From contig JAGAPA010000006.1 in NCBI GenBank assembly GCA_017623455.1, positions 1 through 60,542 on the forward strand: a stretch of DNA of 60,542 nucleotides. The letters run 5' to 3'. The position numbers and the translations under genes are program-made. Within the stretch, counting starts at the first letter, position 1, and the number at the start of each line of letters is the position of its first letter. This document shows positions 7,933 through 15,862 of the stretch, in pieces. This stretch comes from Clostridia bacterium. GTDB lineage: Bacteria; Bacillota; Clostridia; Christensenellales; Pumilibacteraceae. The notes below the pieces were generated by a model that saw only the letters and a program-made list of their open reading frames with translations, was not told where the DNA came from and made no database searches.

Positions 7933-10680
7933 TTATGATTCCAAATCCACCCACAAAGCGGGGCGCACGGCATAGTAATCATGGTCGACACCGCGACCAT
8001 CATAGTCGACATCGCCGTCATTATAGACAATTGCGGCATCATACTGATAAAAACCGGGAGATCTGAGCCACCACCAGCAATTTCCGTTATCACTGTTTAT
8101 CCATGCTATGTTCTTATTTGCATACGCTGTTGGTTTACACTGCCTTGCAGTCTTACTACTAAAATATTTATTCGCTTCGAATATACTTAGTAAGAATACT
8201 TCATCCTGCGTTGTATTACCCGGATTTGCACTAAAACTTGAATTATTATCCGCACTTACTGTTACTGTCGGAATAAATGATTTTTCTTCATTACTAAACG
8301 CACTGTTTAGAAAGTTATTATTAAGCCATTTCCTTAAACTACAAGTCTCCCACGTTACGTCTTTCTTTACCATATTATACTGTTTTCTATCTAATGCATA
8401 TTTGCTTATAAGTAACGCTTTGTTTCCCTCTCTTGCAAGCACTTGCCACTCTATATCTTCTTTTGTTTTATCATTGCTTTGATAATATTTTCCGAATTTT
8501 ACAGTTGCTCCAACCTTTGCTTTCGATAATTCTTTTCGTACTAAATCTTTCTTATACTCAGCTGAACTCTCGTACATCTGTTTGCCCGTCTTTGTTTTAT
8601 ACAGCTCTGCTACTATCTCGTCTTTGGTTAACAACGTTTTATTCTTTTCTATCTCCTCTTTTGCTTCTTCTATTTGCTTATCATATTTTTCAATGTCTTT
8701 TTCTATAGAAGATATTGATACATGTCCCTTAAGCTCTTGTTTTAACGTTTCTTTCTTTGTTGCTTTTTCTTTTTCGCCCCGTTCAAGGGCTTTTATTTCG
8801 CTATCTATTTCCTTTTTGCGTTTCATTGCAAAAAAGCCAAGTGTTGCTCTTTCTGCGCGTAGTGCATTTATTTTGCTTTCCAACTCTTTTATTTCTTTAT
8901 CTACATCTTCTATCTGTAATTGTACGGCAGGAAGTTTTTCTTTTATCTTGTCAAGCTCTTTTCTCTTGCTTTCAAGCTTGTTTAAGTTGCTTTGAGCTTC
9001 TTTTCTTATTTCCTCTATAGCCTCTTTGCTTTTTGCGGTTGCTAAGGATTTTACAAGCTCTCCGCACATCTTGTTTTTTTGCTTAGTTGCCTCTATTTTC
9101 GCTTTTATTTCCGCTATTCGCTTATTACAGTATTCTATTTGCGCTTTGCTGTCTTTCCAGTTTATTATGCTTTTGTATATATCTATTGCACTTTCAAAAT
9201 TGATTATATTGCTACCTTTTGCTTCTCTCTTTGCTTTTTCATATATTGCATTTTTGCGGATTTCTTCGGCTTTATCGTAACATTCGTTAGCTAAAGCTTG
9301 CGCGTCCTTATAGCCTTTTATTGTTCCAAACGTCGTACCAGCTTCCTTGTATTCACTCTCCGTTTTTGCGCTTAGCATCAAGCTTGTCGCTTTTTCGTAT
9401 ATGCCCTGTTTTCTTGCGTTCTCGTTACGCTCTTTTATGTAATCGATATACCCTTTAATTTCCTGCTTTAACGTTTCATTTGCAAACATCATAAGCATTT
9501 GATAATGCTTGCTATTGTCAAACGGGTTTGCACAGTCTTTGAGTTGTTCCTTGTTTTTTAGTTTTAGCTCAGATAAGAGCTTACCAAGATATGCTTCTGC
9601 ACATTCGGGATCAGTATCCAAAACCTTTTCCGCATACTCGTCAGCTTTATCCCACTCGCTGTTGATAAGAAAGATATTTATTCTCTTAAGAAGTGGTTGT
9701 ATTGTAGCATTATTGCCCGTTTGTGTCGGGTTTTGTTCAGTACGTATAGGAGAAACTGCGACAGGCTCTGCTTTTTTTGTCTCCACGTATCCGCCAAATT
9801 TTTTGTTTATCTGAAGCAATAAATTCTCATAAAAGTCGAGGTCGGTCATATCAGCCACCTGAAAGCGTGAAAGCTCTTCGGGGAGCTCGTACGGACCCAT
9901 TTGCGCTATACATGGGAGTATGGTTTTTGTAACGTCACTTTGCGCAAACTCCAAAAATCTGCTCCATTCGTTTCTTACCCACGGTGCATTCGTGTGCTCT
10001 ACGCTTGTGGTAACGTGGAGCATTACTTTTGCGGACTTTAATGCTGAGTAAATAACGGGTTCGTATTCAGAACCAAGCTTGTTTTTTAGCGTTATACGCG
10101 AAAAGAACACCTTGTAGCCGTATTCGGTAAGGTAGGTGTAAATCTTGGTTGCGTGCTGAGCGTCAACCGTTCTCTTTCCTCCGTCAAGTTCGGTCTCTTT
10201 ATAGCAGATAAAGATGTCGTAGGGCTCTTCCTTGTCAGCTTTTACAAGAATTTCCTTTTGGATGCGATCTATCTCTTTTGCCTCGGTTTCGTAAATAGCT
10301 TTTTCTTCCGCTGTAGCTCTGCTCATTATGAGCTTATAATCTTTGTTATCAAAAATACTTTCCCTTATCGTTCTGTGGCAAGTGGGAAGATTTTTCTCCG
10401 TGAGAATGTCCTCTACATACTCAATTCCGTACTCGCATAGTATTTTACACCAATATGCTTCGTTCTCCTCGGGATACTGTTCAATTATGCTTTCGTACTG
10501 CTTTTTTGCAATATCGAAACGCGAAGCCATACGGTATTCGTTGGCTTTTGCAAAAAGCTCTAATTTTTTAGGATCATCGGCTGTGGGCAGGGTTTGCTCC
10601 ATTCCGCAAAAATCGCAAACGGCAATCTTTTGTCCGTCCACGTTTAACTCTGTTCCGCAATTTTTACAGTAAAAACTCAT
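7933..10680 (-). CDS. zinc-ribbon/TIR/coiled-coil protein with C-terminal DUF6273 domain (TIR1)
   Basis: Protein of 915 residues. A zinc ribbon lies at residues 5-25 (C5, C8, C22, C25), then a helical TPR-like segment. The TIR domain spans about 153-290 (YDIFICYKE); E207 in SEYEPVIYSAL is at the position of the NADase glutamate. TPR-like repeats and a long Lys/Glu coiled coil follow (about 560-720). The C-terminal DUF6273 domain (about 722-915) has FGKYYQ, WWWLRSPG and YAVRPALW. TIR domains commonly cleave NAD+ in immunity or signalling; whether this one does is inferred. ATG 10680 has AAAGGAACG upstream; a longer frame reaches TTG 10740 but runs through a recombination site. The promoter appears inverted (10711-10877). 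The last 40 codons look hypervariable against the paralogue at 39643. Confidence 0.85.
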   Translation of the reverse strand: MSFYCKNCGTELNVDGQKIAVCDFCGMEQTLPTADDPKKLELFAKANEYRMASRFDIAKKQYESIIEQYPEENEAYWCKILCEYGIEYVEDILTEKNLPTCHRTIRESIFDNKDYKLIMSRATAEEKAIYETEAKEIDRIQKEILVKADKEEPYDIFICYKETELDGGKRTVDAQHATKIYTYLTEYGYKVFFSRITLKNKLGSEYEPVIYSALKSAKVMLHVTTSVEHTNAPWVRNEWSRFLEFAQSDVTKTILPCIAQMGPYELPEELSRFQVADMTDLDFYENLLLQINKKFGGYVETKKAEPVAVSPIRTEQNPTQTGNNATIQPLLKRINIFLINSEWDKADEYAEKVLDTDPECAEAYLGKLLSELKLKNKEQLKDCANPFDNSKHYQMLMMFANETLKQEIKGYIDYIKERNENARKQGIYEKATSLMLSAKTESEYKEAGTTFGTIKGYKDAQALANECYDKAEEIRKNAIYEKAKREAKGSNIINFESAIDIYKSIINWKDSKAQIEYCNKRIAEIKAKIEATKQKNKMCGELVKSLATAKSKEAIEEIRKEAQSNLNKLESKRKELDKIKEKLPAVQLQIEDVDKEIKELESKINALRAERATLGFFAMKRKKEIDSEIKALERGEKEKATKKETLKQELKGHVSISSIEKDIEKYDKQIEEAKEEIEKNKTLLTKDEIVAELYKTKTGKQMYESSAEYKKDLVRKELSKAKVGATVKFGKYYQSNDKTKEDIEWQVLAREGNKALLISKYALDRKQYNMVKKDVTWETCSLRKWLNNNFLNSAFSNEEKSFIPTVTVSADNNSSFSANPGNTTQDEVFLLSIFEANKYFSSKTARQCKPTAYANKNIAWINSDNGNCWWWLRSPGFYQYDAAIVYNDGDVDYDGRGVDHDYYAVRPALWVDLES
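7975..8049 (-). other. candidate DGR-type variable region in TIR1
   Basis: These are codons 878-902 of TIR1. Compared with the paralogue at 39685-39759, 13 of 25 codons change the amino acid, and nearly all are NNY in both genes (for example TAT/AAT, GAT/TAT, CGC/GAT, CAT/CGT, GAT/TGT). Framework codons for Gly, Ala-Ala, Val and Asp-Gly are unchanged. This is what adenine-directed mutagenesis of AAY codons leaves. A few silent third-base differences show that the two are not fresh copies of one template. Confidence 0.5.
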
Positions 10681-10710
10681 TGGTTTTCGTTCCTTTTGTG
10701 TAAATTTTCG

Positions 10711-10877
10711 CGTTCGCCTATTAAGATAATCCACGAACAAAAATAGAGAATTTTATATAAAAAACATTAGGATCTAATTAAAAATTATTGCTTATTTATG
10801 TATATTATTGACAAAAAATGCATTATGGTGTAAAATTATGGTATAAAATGTTCGTGGATTATCTTATTCCACGAATT
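10711..10877. promoter_or_regulatory. putative invertible promoter upstream of TIR1
   Basis: Two 29-bp sites in opposite orientation (10711-10739 read on minus, 10849-10877 read on plus) share the first 18 bases TGTTCGTGGATTATCTTA exactly and enclose 109 bp. The enclosed DNA carries a plus-strand promoter (10808-10836) pointing away from TIR1. Inverting the segment would aim it at TIR1 with a leader of about 65 bases. As sequenced, TIR1 has no convincing promoter, only weak AT-rich candidates. Confidence 0.72.
10808..10836 (+). promoter_or_regulatory. promoter inside the first invertible segment (OFF orientation)
   Basis: TTGACA (10808-10813) and TAAAAT (10831-10836) are 17 bp apart. Downstream on the plus strand are only the right recombination site and a terminator at 10886-10930, with no gene. 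Confidence 0.75.
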
Positions 10878-10885
10878 TCTTAATT

Positions 10886-10930
10886 AAAAAATGCGCTATA
10901 AAGCTTTTTATTGCCTTATAACGCATTTTT
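10886..10930. terminator. bidirectional terminator after nagA
   Basis: AAAAATGCG and CGCATTTTT are the outer arms of a long stem with runs of A/T on both sides. It ends the nagA operon on the minus strand and would also stop plus-strand transcripts leaving the invertible promoter. Confidence 0.8.
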
Positions 10931-10936
10931 ATTTTG

Positions 10937-12040
10937 TTATTTATTTAATATAAGAACGTCGGTCATTTTCCAGTTTTCGTCCAAAAGCAAGAACTCTGCG
11001 TCGTAGCCTTTTTTGATTTTGCCTTTCTTTATGCCCAGCATTTCACAAGGTGTGGTGCTTGCCATTTTGTAGGCTTCTTCCGGCTTTATGCCAAACTCAA
11101 TAGCTTTTTGAACGCATCCGTAAAGGGACGTGGTTGCGCCTGCCAAAGTATCCGTACCCGTAAGCGTTGCTCTGCCGTTTTTTACGGTAACGTTAAGTCC
11201 ACCGCTACTATACTCGCCGTCTGCTAAAAGCGCGGGGCGGATTGCATCGCTGATTAATATCATGCGCTTAGACGAAAACAGCTTGTACGTAAGACGAATT
11301 ACGGACGGATGGATATGCATTCCGTCGCAAATAATCTGTACGTATGCGCCACAATCGTACGCAGCGCCAAGAATAGAGGGCTGTCTATGATGAAGAGATG
11401 GCATACCGTTAAACAAATGCGTTACACATTTTGCACCTGCCTTAAAGCCTGCAACCGCCTCGTCGTACGTTGCTTCGCTATGACCTACCACAACCAAAGC
11501 CTTACTGTTTTTGGTGTACTCTACCGCGCCGTCAACCTCGGGAGCAAGTGTAATAAGCTTGATATTTTCCATATCGTCAAAATCGCTTACGTTGGGACTT
11601 ACGATATTGTTAGGGTCTTGCGCGCCCTTGTATTTGTGACAAATGTACGGACCTTCGCTGTGATAACCCACGATATTTGCCCCTTCCGTTTGTGGAATGG
11701 AAGCAAAAGCCTTTCTTATATCGTTTACCGGAATAGTACAGCCTGTTGGATACCAAGAAGTAGTACCTTGTTCTGCCCAATACTTACTCATTTCCTTTAG
11801 CGCCTGCTCACCGTCCGTAGATTCCATGCCCATGCAACCGTGGCAATGCACGTCGACAAGACCGGGCACAATAATTTTACCCTGTCCGTCAATAATCTCG
11901 TCAAAACGTTCCTTAGGCATGATTTCACTATTGTAAACCGCGGAAATTTTTCCGTTTTTTACCGCTATATTGCACGGTTTTCCCCTATACGTTACGTTAA
12001 TAATGAGTACGCTGTTCTCTTTTTTTAGTGTTTTAAGCAT
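10937..12040 (-). CDS. nagA: N-acetylglucosamine-6-phosphate deacetylase
   Basis: Amidohydrolase-superfamily enzyme that removes acetate from GlcNAc-6-P, feeding amino sugars into glycolysis or wall synthesis. The metal-site HCH is at residues 65-67, the HSEGPY glutamate at 129, histidines at 187 (GHSEAT) and 208 (HLFNGM), and the catalytic Asp at 265 (SDAI). The length of 367 residues is normal. ATG 12040 is chosen because GGAGG lies eight bases before it; upstream in-frame codons overlap the previous gene. It is cotranscribed with the HAD phosphatase. Cytoplasmic hexosaminidase (42207) and surface esterases elsewhere in the window fit amino-sugar salvage. Confidence 0.93.
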   Translation of the reverse strand: MLKTLKKENSVLIINVTYRGKPCNIAVKNGKISAVYNSEIMPKERFDEIIDGQGKIIVPGLVDVHCHGCMGMESTDGEQALKEMSKYWAEQGTTSWYPTGCTIPVNDIRKAFASIPQTEGANIVGYHSEGPYICHKYKGAQDPNNIVSPNVSDFDDMENIKLITLAPEVDGAVEYTKNSKALVVVGHSEATYDEAVAGFKAGAKCVTHLFNGMPSLHHRQPSILGAAYDCGAYVQIICDGMHIHPSVIRLTYKLFSSKRMILISDAIRPALLADGEYSSGGLNVTVKNGRATLTGTDTLAGATTSLYGCVQKAIEFGIKPEEAYKMASTTPCEMLGIKKGKIKKGYDAEFLLLDENWKMTDVLILNK

Positions 12041-12053
12041 GCTGATGCCTCCG

Positions 12054-12758
12054 TTATAAAATACTCTTAATCTCACTCCAAGCCGACACGGTAAAATCCG
12101 CGCTGTCAGGCTTTATGCCCGTATTATACTTATCGTAATAACACGTTTTAATCCCTGCGTTTTTAGCTCCGCCTATATCCGACGACAAGCTGTCACCTAT
12201 CATTATCACTTCGCTGTTCTCTATCTCTTTTTCTTCGCGCTCTTTCAAAAATTTATTCACGGTATCTAACGCAAGCTCGAAAAACTCACGCTTCGGTTTT
12301 TGCACACCCATTTCTTCCGAGATAAAGTCAAACGCGGTAAATTTGTCTATTCCGCTAATAGAAAGCCTGTTTTTTTGTTGAAGCATTGGCCCGTTCGTAG
12401 CCGTGCAGACCAAATATTTACCAGCCAAATATTCAAGCCCCTCTATTGCACCGTCTATAAGTATTGCGTTGTTAAAAAGCGTGCCCTTGAAAAATTTTTC
12501 AAATTCCACTCCGTCGCCATCTATGCCTAATTTTTCAAATACGGCGTTCCATCTTCCACTCAATATCTGCTCGTACGAAACTTCGCCCTTTTCGTAAGCA
12601 CGCCAAAACCCATGATTGATAGTGCAGAACTCGTCGTACATCCAATTCTCGTACGTCTTAAAGCCGAACTTGTCAAAGCCGGTTCTCATTGCGTACTTAA
12701 CGTATTCGTCAAAATCTAAAAGCGTATTGTCAACGTCTACCAAAACAAGCTTTATCAC
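12054..12758 (-). CDS. HAD-family hydrolase, YjjG-like
   Basis: Haloacid-dehalogenase phosphatase of 234 residues. Motif I is DVDNTLLDF (nucleophile Asp near residue 8), motif II is the TNG in CTATNG, the motif III Lys is in QKPKREFF, and motif IV is GDSLSSDIGGA. The helical cap between motifs I and II places it with the YjjG/pyrimidine 5'-nucleotidase group; the substrate is not certain. The start codon is GTG with AAAGGAGAG in front. It is the first gene of an operon with nagA. Confidence 0.85.
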   Translation of the reverse strand: MIKLVLVDVDNTLLDFDEYVKYAMRTGFDKFGFKTYENWMYDEFCTINHGFWRAYEKGEVSYEQILSGRWNAVFEKLGIDGDGVEFEKFFKGTLFNNAILIDGAIEGLEYLAGKYLVCTATNGPMLQQKNRLSISGIDKFTAFDFISEEMGVQKPKREFFELALDTVNKFLKEREEKEIENSEVIMIGDSLSSDIGGAKNAGIKTCYYDKYNTGIKPDSADFTVSAWSEIKSIL

Positions 12759-12779
12759 GATTTTCTCTCCTTTTTATAT

Positions 12780-12808
12780 AGAATAGCACATATTAAATTT
12801 TTTTTCAA
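12780..12808 (-). promoter_or_regulatory. promoter of the HAD-nagA operon
   Basis: Minus-strand TTGAAA (12808-12803) and TATTCT (12785-12780) are separated by 17 bp, 21 bp before the GTG start codon. Confidence 0.7.
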
Positions 12809-12836
12809 GAGAAAATGAGAAAAACACGTAAAGGTA

Positions 12837-12865
12837 TTGCAATTATTTTTAAAACCTTGTACAAT
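12837..12865 (+). promoter_or_regulatory. promoter of the PNPOx/methyltransferase operon
   Basis: TTGCAA (12837-12842) and TACAAT (12860-12865) are separated by 17 bp; AAAGGAG and the ATG follow. It is divergent from the HAD-nagA promoter. Confidence 0.75.
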
Positions 12866-12884
12866 ATAAAAAAGGAGATTTAAA

Positions 12885-13361
12885 ATGTTTAGAGAACTAC
12901 AAAGAATAAAACAAAAAATCAGCAATGCGGATTGCATACGAATACTGACCGAACAGACCCGAGGAGTACTTTCGGTAAACGGCGAGCTCGGCTTTCCTTA
13001 CGCTATGCCAATGAACCACTTTTATAACAGCGAGGACGGCTGTATATATTTTCATACAGGCAAAAAAGGATATAGAACCGACTGTATTAAAAGTAACGAT
13101 AAGGCTTGCTTTTGCGTGTACACAAGCGGAGAAAAGGAAGAAAACGAATGGGCGTACAGAGTAAAAAGCGTTATAGTTTTCGGCAAAATCGAGATTGTAG
13201 ACGATATAAATACGGTTATTGATATCAGCAGAAAGTTGTGCTATAAGTTCACCCAAGACGAGGAATACATAGAAAACGAAATAAATAACCACGCTAAAAA
13301 CACAATACTTTTGCGCCTAAAACCTCAACACGTATGCGGTAAAACGGTAAAAGAAGAATAA
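12885..13361 (+). CDS. pyridoxamine 5'-phosphate oxidase-family (NimA-like) flavoprotein
   Basis: The 158-residue protein has the split-barrel FMN-binding pattern of the PNPOx-like superfamily. The opening helix is followed by GVLSVNGELGFPYAMPMNHFY, then IYFHTGKKGYRTDCIKSNDKACFCV and YRVKSVIVFGKIEIV. The LSVNG...PYAMP layout and the single His after MN match 5-nitroimidazole reductase-like (Nim) proteins. The physiological substrate is unknown. AAAGGAG precedes ATG. It starts a two-gene operon with a methyltransferase 15 bp downstream. Confidence 0.8.
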   Translation: MFRELQRIKQKISNADCIRILTEQTRGVLSVNGELGFPYAMPMNHFYNSEDGCIYFHTGKKGYRTDCIKSNDKACFCVYTSGEKEENEWAYRVKSVIVFGKIEIVDDINTVIDISRKLCYKFTQDEEYIENEINNHAKNTILLRLKPQHVCGKTVKEE

Positions 13362-13376
13362 AACAAGGAGCAACAA

Positions 13377-14135
13377 ATGGAACTTAGAAGAATTTTTGAC
13401 ACAATCCCAAACGAATTTGATACATTTCGTCCGAGATACTGCGCTCAGCTTTTTGACAAGCTCATAAATTTTTGCAACTTAAAACAAGGTAAAACGGTTT
13501 TAGAACTGGGACCTGGCACAGGACAGGCAACCGAGCCAATCTTAAAAACCGGATGCAATTATAACGCAATAGAACTCGGCAAAAACTTTTATAACGTAAT
13601 GAAGGCAAAGTACGCCCACTATCCCAATTTTAATATCGTAAACGATGATTTTATTACTCACGATTTTGGCGACACTCAATTTGATATGATATACTCGGCT
13701 GCGACCATTCAATGGATAGACGAAGAAATTGCATTCCCCAAGACTTTTAAGTTGTTAAAGCCCGGTGGTACACTTGCGATGTTTTTAACAAAAAGCGACT
13801 ACAAAACCCCAAACCCTTCACTATATGCGCAAATCCAAAAGGTGTACGACAAATACCATAAACCGTCAATACCCTACACTCGCGGTTCTTTTTCCTACAC
13901 AAACGCACCCTTGTACGGCTACGAAAATTTCGAAACGCACGAATTTCACACAACACGAGTTCTAAATGCCGAAGAATACGTGGGTTTATGCTCCACACAC
14001 TGCGACCACATAACTATTCCCGAGCCTTATAAAACTGAGTTTTTTAACGGCTTAAAAGACACCGTGGAAAAACACGACAATAAAATAGTTTTTTACGACA
14101 CGCACGTATTACACCTTGCAAAAAAGCCCTTATAG
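13377..14135 (+). CDS. class I SAM-dependent methyltransferase
   Basis: Rossmann-fold methyltransferase of 252 residues. Motif I VLELGPGTGQAT (about 41-52) binds SAM, an acidic residue follows in NAIELG, and motif IV lies in FDMIYSAATIQWID. LLKPGGTLAMF is the post-motif. The substrate cannot be inferred; the group includes small-molecule and tRNA/lipid methylases. AAGGAG precedes ATG. It is second in the operon after the PNPOx-like gene. Confidence 0.85.
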   Translation: MELRRIFDTIPNEFDTFRPRYCAQLFDKLINFCNLKQGKTVLELGPGTGQATEPILKTGCNYNAIELGKNFYNVMKAKYAHYPNFNIVNDDFITHDFGDTQFDMIYSAATIQWIDEEIAFPKTFKLLKPGGTLAMFLTKSDYKTPNPSLYAQIQKVYDKYHKPSIPYTRGSFSYTNAPLYGYENFETHEFHTTRVLNAEEYVGLCSTHCDHITIPEPYKTEFFNGLKDTVEKHDNKIVFYDTHVLHLAKKPL

Positions 14136-14512
14136 TGGTACGCAGGCGTACTCCCTTTATTGTGCTTTAGCTAAGGTAAACAATTAAGCTACTGTTTGTT
14201 TTTTTGTAAAGAGATTGCTTCGTCACTTCGTTTCTCGCAATGACATAAGGAGTAAATGACTCACTCTCCCAGTACGCAGGCGTACACCCTTTATTGTGCT
14301 TTAGCTAAGGTTAGCAATAGCTACGGTTAGTTATTCTCCCTGACGTCATTGCGAGCCTTAGGCGTGGCAATCTCTTAAGGGAAATAAAATTACATACAAA
14401 ACCCAATTCTACCACCAACTCAAATAATAATATAGGGAGTGGAGCTGCCCACCGTCATTGACATACTGTCCTTTAGCTAAGACCAACAATTAAATATAGT
14501 AGGCTCTTCAAA
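14136..14512. repeat. intergenic repeat cluster
   Basis: No gene is seen. A 40-bp direct repeat with one mismatch occurs at 14138-14177 and 14272-14311; each copy opens with the palindrome GTACGCAGGCGTAC and ends TTTAGCTAAGGT. A third partial CTTTAGCTAAG lies at about 14471. A second element, GAGATTGC...TCGCAATGAC, occurs at about 14211-14243 and in opposite orientation at 14345-14374; a decayed copy lies near 39468. A GCTGCCCACCGTCATTGACA stretch near 14440 recalls the repeats at 58160. Confidence 0.75.
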
Positions 14513-14553
14513 CAAAAACGGCGACCTGGATTTTTTCCAAGCCGCCGTTTTAT
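14513..14553 (-). terminator. terminator of the guaA/CofE-like operon
   Basis: On the minus strand AAAACGGCG and CGCCGTTTTT form the outer stem, with TTGG/TCCA pairing inside and a T-rich tail. It starts 17 bp after the stop codon at 14570. Confidence 0.85.
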
Positions 14554-14569
14554 TTTACCTGAAATTCAA

Positions 14570-15772
14570 TTAGTTTGTATAGTTATCGAAGTAGCCTTGT
14601 ACCAAAACTACGGGAGTTCCCTTATCACCGCTACCGCTGGTAAGGTCGCAAAGCGAGCCGATAAGGTCGGTAAGCTGACGGGGAGTCGTACCCTGAGCCG
14701 CCATATTTCCTACAAGCGAGCTTCCGTCCTTTGCCTTGATACTGTTGGAGATTGCTTCTTTGAGAGCTTCGCCCGACAAATCCTTAAAGTCGTTATCCGC
14801 AAGGTACTTAAGCTTAAGCTCGTTAGGAGTTCCTACAAGTCCGTCGGTAAACGCAGGAGAAACTACGGGGTCTGCAAGTTCCCAAATCTTACCCTGAGGA
14901 TCTTTGAACGCGCCGTCGCCGTAAACCATAACTTCTACGTGCTTACCCGTTGCGTCAAGTATCTGCTTTTGAATATCAAGAACTAAATCCTTACACTCTT
15001 TGGGGAAAAGCTTAATAGTTGTTTCGGTAGACTTGTTAGAGCCAAGAAGTCCGTACTTTGCGTTATATCCGCTTCCGTTTACGGGAGCGTTCAAAATTTC
15101 GTCAAGACCGTAAACGATCTTAGCACCTGCGTTCTTCAAAATTCGCTTGGTTCTTGCTCTTGTGTGAATGTCACAGGTAAGAACGCAATCGGTATAGTCA
15201 AGTATTGCTTTAGCCTGATTTGCAAAGATTATCTCAACCTCAGCGCCACATTCCTTAATAAGGTCTGCATAATACTGAACGTAGTCAACACCCGTAAATG
15301 CAAGTTTCTGCACGCCAAACACTTCACGATATTTTTCAAGCGATAAAACGTCCGAATAAGGATTGATGCCGGCTTCGTCGATAATATCAAGAGTTGCGAG
15401 AGAGTTTCCAACTTCGTCGGAGGGGTAGCTGAGCATAAGAACAATCTTCTTTGCACCCTTTGCAATACCCTTCAAACAAATTGAAAAACGGTTTCTCGAA
15501 AGTATGGGGAAAATAACACCCAACGTTCCACCGCCAAACTTGTTTTTTACGTCCTCGGCAATATCGTCTATGCTTGCATAGTTACCTTGCGATCTTGCTA
15601 CTATTGATTCGGTAATCGAAATAACGTCGCGATCACGAAGTTCAAAACCTTCGAACTTTGCAGCTTCAAGCACGCTATCGGTTACTATTTTTGCAAGATT
15701 ATCTCCTTGTCTTATTATCGGGCAACGGATTCCTCTGGAAACCGTTCCTACTCTACGTTCATAATTCGTCAT
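14570..15772 (-). CDS. CofE-like (F420-0:glutamate ligase family) protein
   Basis: The 400-residue protein matches the CofE/F420-ligase fold family: RVGTVSRGIRCPIIRQGDNLAKIV, then RDRDVISITESIVARSQGNY, and the C-terminal KHVEVMVYGDGAFKDPQGKIWELADPVVSPA. CofE adds gamma-linked glutamate to F420-0, but no other F420 gene is in the window and Clostridia rarely make F420. A different glutamyl ligation is therefore likely. AAGGA precedes ATG. It lies 90 bp downstream of guaA on the same strand. Confidence 0.75.
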   Translation of the reverse strand: MTNYERRVGTVSRGIRCPIIRQGDNLAKIVTDSVLEAAKFEGFELRDRDVISITESIVARSQGNYASIDDIAEDVKNKFGGGTLGVIFPILSRNRFSICLKGIAKGAKKIVLMLSYPSDEVGNSLATLDIIDEAGINPYSDVLSLEKYREVFGVQKLAFTGVDYVQYYADLIKECGAEVEIIFANQAKAILDYTDCVLTCDIHTRARTKRILKNAGAKIVYGLDEILNAPVNGSGYNAKYGLLGSNKSTETTIKLFPKECKDLVLDIQKQILDATGKHVEVMVYGDGAFKDPQGKIWELADPVVSPAFTDGLVGTPNELKLKYLADNDFKDLSGEALKEAISNSIKAKDGSSLVGNMAAQGTTPRQLTDLIGSLCDLTSGSGDKGTPVVLVQGYFDNYTN

Positions 15773-15862
15773 AAATATATCCTTCTTTTTATTTAGATTA
15801 GATGCAAGCCTTTTACGGCTTTATTGTGTTCGGTTTTTTACTTTTTTTGTTTTAACAAATTC

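Noticed and set aside
10681-10740. 20-codon N-terminal extension of TIR1 starting at TTG
   Set aside because: It runs through the left recombination site, and the ATG at 10680 has a good ribosome site and matches the start of TIR2.
10711-10877. LexA (SOS box) reading of the GTTCG...CGAAC palindromes
   Set aside because: The Gram-positive SOS box has the half-sites about four bases apart. Here they are about 19 bases apart with a pair-specific core, which fits a recombination site better.
10848-10883. 11-codon open frame starting inside the right recombination site
   Set aside because: Too short, no ribosome site, and it exists only because the site repeats the bases upstream of TIR1.
15229-15465. 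Other-frame open frames within the CofE-like gene and similar short frames elsewhere
   Set aside because: They overlap well-supported genes, lack ribosome sites and show no recognisable domains.
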